A stretch of DNA of 7,880 nt from Chloroflexota bacterium. GTDB lineage: Bacteria > Chloroflexota > Dehalococcoidia > Lucifugimonadales > JACPCL1. The position numbers and the translations under genes are program-made. Positions 5,146 through 7,880 of this stretch are shown here, one piece after another (positions within the stretch are counted from its first letter, which is position 1; every line of letters starts with the position of its first letter). The notes beneath the pieces are model-generated. The model made no database searches and had not been told where the DNA came from. It worked only from the letters and a program-made list of their open reading frames with translations. The stretch covers positions 1-7,880 of the forward strand of contig JACQUI010000161.1 in NCBI GenBank assembly GCA_016210395.1, written 5' to 3'.

Positions 5146-5163
5146 CCCATCACATGTGATGGG
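5146..5163. repeat. 18-bp perfect palindrome downstream of the surface-protein gene
   Basis: CCCATCACATGTGATGGG is fully self-complementary with no central spacer. It lies 39 bases past the stop of the minus-strand surface-protein gene. It could form a short hairpin in that gene's 3' end or bind a dimeric protein. No T-run follows. Confidence 0.5.
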
Positions 5164-5202
5164 ACAGCTCAGGGCAACACGCGTCCGAAGCCTTGCGCCT
5201 AT

Positions 5203-7880
5203 CTAGCCGCTGCTGTTGTTGTACGCATCCAGGCGGTCATGAAGGGACATCGCCGTCTCACGATCCGGATGCCTGCTTGTCACAGGCTGAGGATGGGCCG
5301 CCAGGAAGGCGACGGCGTCATTCACGGTTGTTCTAATGTCGGCGCCGGTCGCCATGGGGTTTGATCCGTTCCGCACGTTCAGCATCGCTGCGAGCAATTG
5401 CGCGCGCAACGGGTTTCTCAAGTCTGTCACACTGGAATCGGACAGTACGCTCATAGCCTCAGCAATGGCGCCCACAGTCCGATCGCCGAGGTTGATTGGT
5501 CCCTGGTCAAGCATCCGCTGCAATTGCTGCCTGTTGTTCTTCCAGTACACGATGTTCCGCGGCGCTGGGTAGGAAACGGGCGCTGTGTTGCGCACCCTCA
5601 CGCTCATCATGTCCGACACGCTTGTCTTGCCATCGCCCACTGTCAATCGGAAAGTGAGTAACGTTTCCCTATCTACGGATGGCGCTACGAACGTCGTGGA
5701 GGCGCTGCGGGGGTAAGAAAGCATGACTGGTGGTCCAGCAGTCTGGACCCAGAGGTAGGCTAAAGCATCACCGTCAACATCTGTTCCCGTGCCCGCCAGC
5801 GTCACCAGCGCGCCCCTATTGGCCGCCTGGTCCGGCCCTGCGTTAGCCACCGGCGCATCGTTCACGTTCGTCACGTTAATGCCGACAGTCGCCACGTTGG
5901 AGCCGGCCTTGCCGTCGTTTGCCCTGTAGGTGAAGGAGTCGCCTCCGTTATAGTTGGAGGCAGGCGTATAGGTGAAAGAGCCGTTGGCGTTGAAAGAGAG
6001 CGTTCCGTGTGCCGGGCCGGTTACCAGCGCCGCCGTCAGCGGATTGCGCTCGGCATCCGTGTCGTTGCCCAGCACGCCGGGCGCGCCAACGCTGAGAGCG
6101 GTGTCCTCGTTCGTGGAGTAGCTGTCGTTGACAGCCACCGGCGCATGGTTCACCGCGATGACGTCTATGCTGGCAGTCGCCACGTTGGAGCCGGCCTTGC
6201 CGTCGTTGGCCCTGTAGGTGAAAGAGTCGCCCCCGTTGTAGTTTGCAGCGGGTGTGTAGGTGAAAGAACCGTTGGCATTCAGTGTCAGCGTCCCGTGGGC
6301 TGGGCCGGCCACGATGACCGCCGTCAGCGGGTCGCCATCGGCATCCGTGTCGTTGCCCAGCACGCCGGGCGCGCCAACGCTGAGAGCGGTGTCCTCGTTT
6401 GTGGAGTAGCTGTCGTTGACAGCCACCGGCGCATGGTTCACCGCGATGACGTTGATGCCGACAGTCGCCACGTTGGAGTCGGCTTTGCCATCGTTTGCTT
6501 TGTAGGTAAAGGAGTCAGCCCCGTTGTAGCCTGCAGCGGGTGTGTAGGTGAAAGAACCCTTGGCATTCAGTGTCAGGGTCCCGTGGGAAGCGCCGGCCAC
6601 GATGACCGCCGTCAGCGGGTCGCCGTCGGCATCCGTGTCGTTGCCCAGCACGCCGGGCGCGCCAACGCTGAGAGCGGTGTCCTCGTTCGTGGAGTAGGCA
6701 TCATTGGCAGCAACGGGAGGACTGTTTGTGGGCAAGGTAGCGCCGTCCAGTATATGCGTCTCTCCCGTCACCGCGTTGTTCGTTGGCGGAGACATGATGG
6801 GAGAAAGCACCCCGATTACAATGGAGGAAACGGGGGTTACCGGGACAAGGACTGGACCAAAAACGACACCTTCCACCCTTCCCGTCAAACCGGAAGAACT
6901 CGGAGACACTGGAGACGTAGCCGGCGCAGAAGCGCCCCCCTTCGTTTCTGGGCTGGGGCTAAACGCTGTAGGAGCAAGGACCTCAATTTCGGGCGATGCC
7001 AGCGCCGAAGAGACGCTGCCCACCACTGCAATGTGGGCAGCGACAGTGTACGTCCGGCTTTCTGCCGGCGCCTGCGCCGCCGGGGCGCTCGCGCCTAAGA
7101 GCTGGACCGCGTTCGATTGCCGGGATGTGGAGCTAACAAGGGGCGCGACAACGCGCGCGCTCATCTTTGATGGGAATTGAGCGGCTGTTGCCGTCCCGCC
7201 GAAAAGTTGAATCGTATTCTGCCGAGGGGTGCTGGAACTGACCAGAGGCGTTGCCGCGTAGGTCAGCCCGGGACTGGACAAGCTGCCGGGCGTCGCCGCG
7301 CCATCCAGGATCTCCAAGGAGCCGCCTCTATAGGGCCCGGCCACTTCAAGGCCGTACGTGATGCGCCTGGCTACGGAATTGACGAAAGGTTGCACGACCC
7401 AGGTGCGCCACGGCGCGCGGCCGTCCGCTTCCGTATGAAGTGCCCGCACCTCTGCCACAGCTTGCTTTGATGCCGCATGAGGTTGGCCCTCAACGCGCCC
7501 GGCGAGAAGCGACCGCGTTTCCACCACTACCTGCACTGATGCCTCTTGGGGTTCGCCCATAACGTGCCCGGCGCGTAGCCCGCGGGTTTCCGTGATTGTT
7601 GCAGTGCTGACCGGCAGGCCGCCGGGACGAAGTGTCCCGGCCACGACAGCCCTGGAAGGAACGATGGCAGTCGTTTCTCTTGTGGCCGTGTCCGCCGTGA
7701 AGGAAACGACCTCATCCGAAGGCGCAATCACGCTGCCTTCAGGGAGAACGCTGCCGGCCTGCGCGCTCACGGCCTGGCTGAGAACACGCATCGTTTTCAG
7801 TAAGGGGGCTGCCACCAAGACCGTGGGTGCTGGACTTGCAGTTTCGGCGGTGCTGCTCATGCTGGAGGAAGTAGTCAAGC
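5203..7880 (-). CDS. Large repeat-rich surface protein: cadherin-like tandem repeats, PKD-like domain, C-terminal YWKN domain; 5'-partial
   Basis: The frame is open to the right edge. A TTG at 7878 and an ATG at 7860 exist, but neither shows a ribosome site or signal peptide, so the true start is probably outside. Numbering from 7878 gives 891 residues. Residues 1-380 are low-complexity (Ala, Val, Ser, Thr, Pro) and contain two decayed repeat sets, of 23 residues (76-144) and 35 residues (188-297). Residues 388-675 are three 96-residue repeats of the cadherin-like/VCBS-linker type (NDxYSTNEDTALSVGAPGVL, GNDTDADGDPL, GSFTYTPA, YNGGDSFTYRANDGK). Residues about 676-764 are a PKD/REJ-like domain (GPDQAANRGALVTLAGTGTD...LTFRLTVGDG). 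Residues about 770-865 form a helical domain beginning NIVYWKNNRQ, similar to YWKN-type C-terminal domains of secreted proteins in Chloroflexota. Adhesion or envelope scaffolding is the likely role. No LPXTG motif or final hydrophobic helix is present, so the anchor is unclear. Confidence 0.85.
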   Translation of the reverse strand, partial: LTTSSSMSSTAETASPAPTVLVAAPLLKTMRVLSQAVSAQAGSVLPEGSVIAPSDEVVSFTADTATRETTAIVPSRAVVAGTLRPGGLPVSTATITETRGLRAGHVMGEPQEASVQVVVETRSLLAGRVEGQPHAASKQAVAEVRALHTEADGRAPWRTWVVQPFVNSVARRITYGLEVAGPYRGGSLEILDGAATPGSLSSPGLTYAATPLVSSSTPRQNTIQLFGGTATAAQFPSKMSARVVAPLVSSTSRQSNAVQLLGASAPAAQAPAESRTYTVAAHIAVVGSVSSALASPEIEVLAPTAFSPSPETKGGASAPATSPVSPSSSGLTGRVEGVVFGPVLVPVTPVSSIVIGVLSPIMSPPTNNAVTGETHILDGATLPTNSPPVAANDAYSTNEDTALSVGAPGVLGNDTDADGDPLTAVIVAGASHGTLTLNAKGSFTYTPAAGYNGADSFTYKANDGKADSNVATVGINVIAVNHAPVAVNDSYSTNEDTALSVGAPGVLGNDTDADGDPLTAVIVAGPAHGTLTLNANGSFTYTPAANYNGGDSFTYRANDGKAGSNVATASIDVIAVNHAPVAVNDSYSTNEDTALSVGAPGVLGNDTDAERNPLTAALVTGPAHGTLSFNANGSFTYTPASNYNGGDSFTYRANDGKAGSNVATVGINVTNVNDAPVANAGPDQAANRGALVTLAGTGTDVDGDALAYLWVQTAGPPVMLSYPRSASTTFVAPSVDRETLLTFRLTVGDGKTSVSDMMSVRVRNTAPVSYPAPRNIVYWKNNRQQLQRMLDQGPINLGDRTVGAIAEAMSVLSDSSVTDLRNPLRAQLLAAMLNVRNGSNPMATGADIRTTVNDAVAFLAAHPQPVTSRHPDRETAMSLHDRLDAYNNSSG
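5854..6717 (-). repeat. Three tandem 288-bp coding repeats
   Basis: Units lie at 6717-6430, 6429-6142 and 6141-5854, each encoding 96 residues of the cadherin-like domain. The segment 6050-6111 is identical over 62 bases in all three units. Over 71 bases (6050-6120) units one and three are identical and unit two differs once. Other parts of the units differ more, including the acidic loop DADGDPL, which is DAERNPL in the third. Confidence 0.9.
6988..7317 (-). repeat. Two to three degenerate 35-residue repeats in the surface protein
   Basis: Units begin near residues 188, 223 and 258 and share (I/V)QL(F/L)G, a TAAQ/PAAQ step and PLVSS(S/T). Spacing between units one and two, and between the PAAQ steps of two and three, is 35 residues. 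The third unit is longer and more diverged. They look like beta-strand-forming repeats of unknown family. Confidence 0.5.
7447..7653 (-). repeat. Three degenerate 23-residue repeats in the surface protein
   Basis: In the encoded protein, units begin at Arg76, Arg99 and Arg122, and a decayed fourth at Arg145. The shared pattern is roughly R-x-L-x-A-G-x-V-x-G-x-P followed by a small-residue stretch and E-T/V, as in RGLRAGHVMGEPQEAS and RSLLAGRVEGQPHAAS. I do not recognise the motif. Confidence 0.55.

Noticed and set aside
6007..7098. 363-residue open frame on the plus strand with internal repeats
   Set aside because: The repeats are only the antisense reading of the cadherin-like tandem units. 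The minus-strand frame has clear domain motifs throughout.

Overview
The window is GC-rich, gene-dense bacterial DNA with short intergenic gaps, GTG and TTG starts, and several small perfect palindromes between genes. It carries a Pro/Thr-linked lipoprotein, a cadherin/PKD-type surface protein ending in a YWKN domain, a DUF3052-like gene, and GTTCG-type and GTAGG-type palindromic repeats. Together these suggest a Chloroflexota (Dehalococcoidia-like) genome or metagenomic contig. That placement is an inference from style; no rRNA or other marker gene is present.

Layout from left to right: (1) 1-417, minus strand, the N-terminal third or less of an ABC-transporter solute-binding lipoprotein (peptide/nickel family), running off the left edge. 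(2) 418-839, a divergent intergenic region with one good sigma70-like promoter pointing right. (3) 840-1550, plus strand, a NarL/LuxR-type regulator whose receiver domain has lost its phosphorylation residues. (4) 1551-1821, a gap between convergent genes, with palindromes. (5) 1822-2427, minus strand, hypoxanthine phosphoribosyltransferase, probably made from a leaderless mRNA. (6) 2428-2793, a divergent control region with a truncated GTTCG-type repeat, a 17-bp inverted repeat and candidate promoters. (7) 2794-3384, plus strand, a small exported beta-rich protein of unknown function, followed by two perfect hairpins. (8) 3562-3986, plus strand, a DUF3052-like gene with its own promoter, broken by a 28-bp palindrome that causes a frameshift, plus a nonsense codon. 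(9) 4039-4098, a double-hairpin repeat with complementary loops. (10) 4184-5020, plus strand, an intact metallo-beta-lactamase-fold hydrolase of the lactonase/methyl parathion hydrolase type. (11) 5021-5202, a convergent gap with two perfect palindromes. (12) 5203 to the right edge, minus strand, a large repeat-built surface protein without its N-terminus.

The genes do not form one operon or an obvious shared pathway. Most have their own promoter or face a different direction from their neighbour. Three encode proteins for the envelope or outside (uptake lipoprotein, small exported protein, large adhesin-like protein). The others cover transcription control, purine salvage and hydrolysis. The most unusual feature is the set of short palindromic elements. 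One of them has visibly disrupted a gene, and two share the same GTAGG...CCTAC ends, which suggests a small non-coding mobile or amplifying repeat family.
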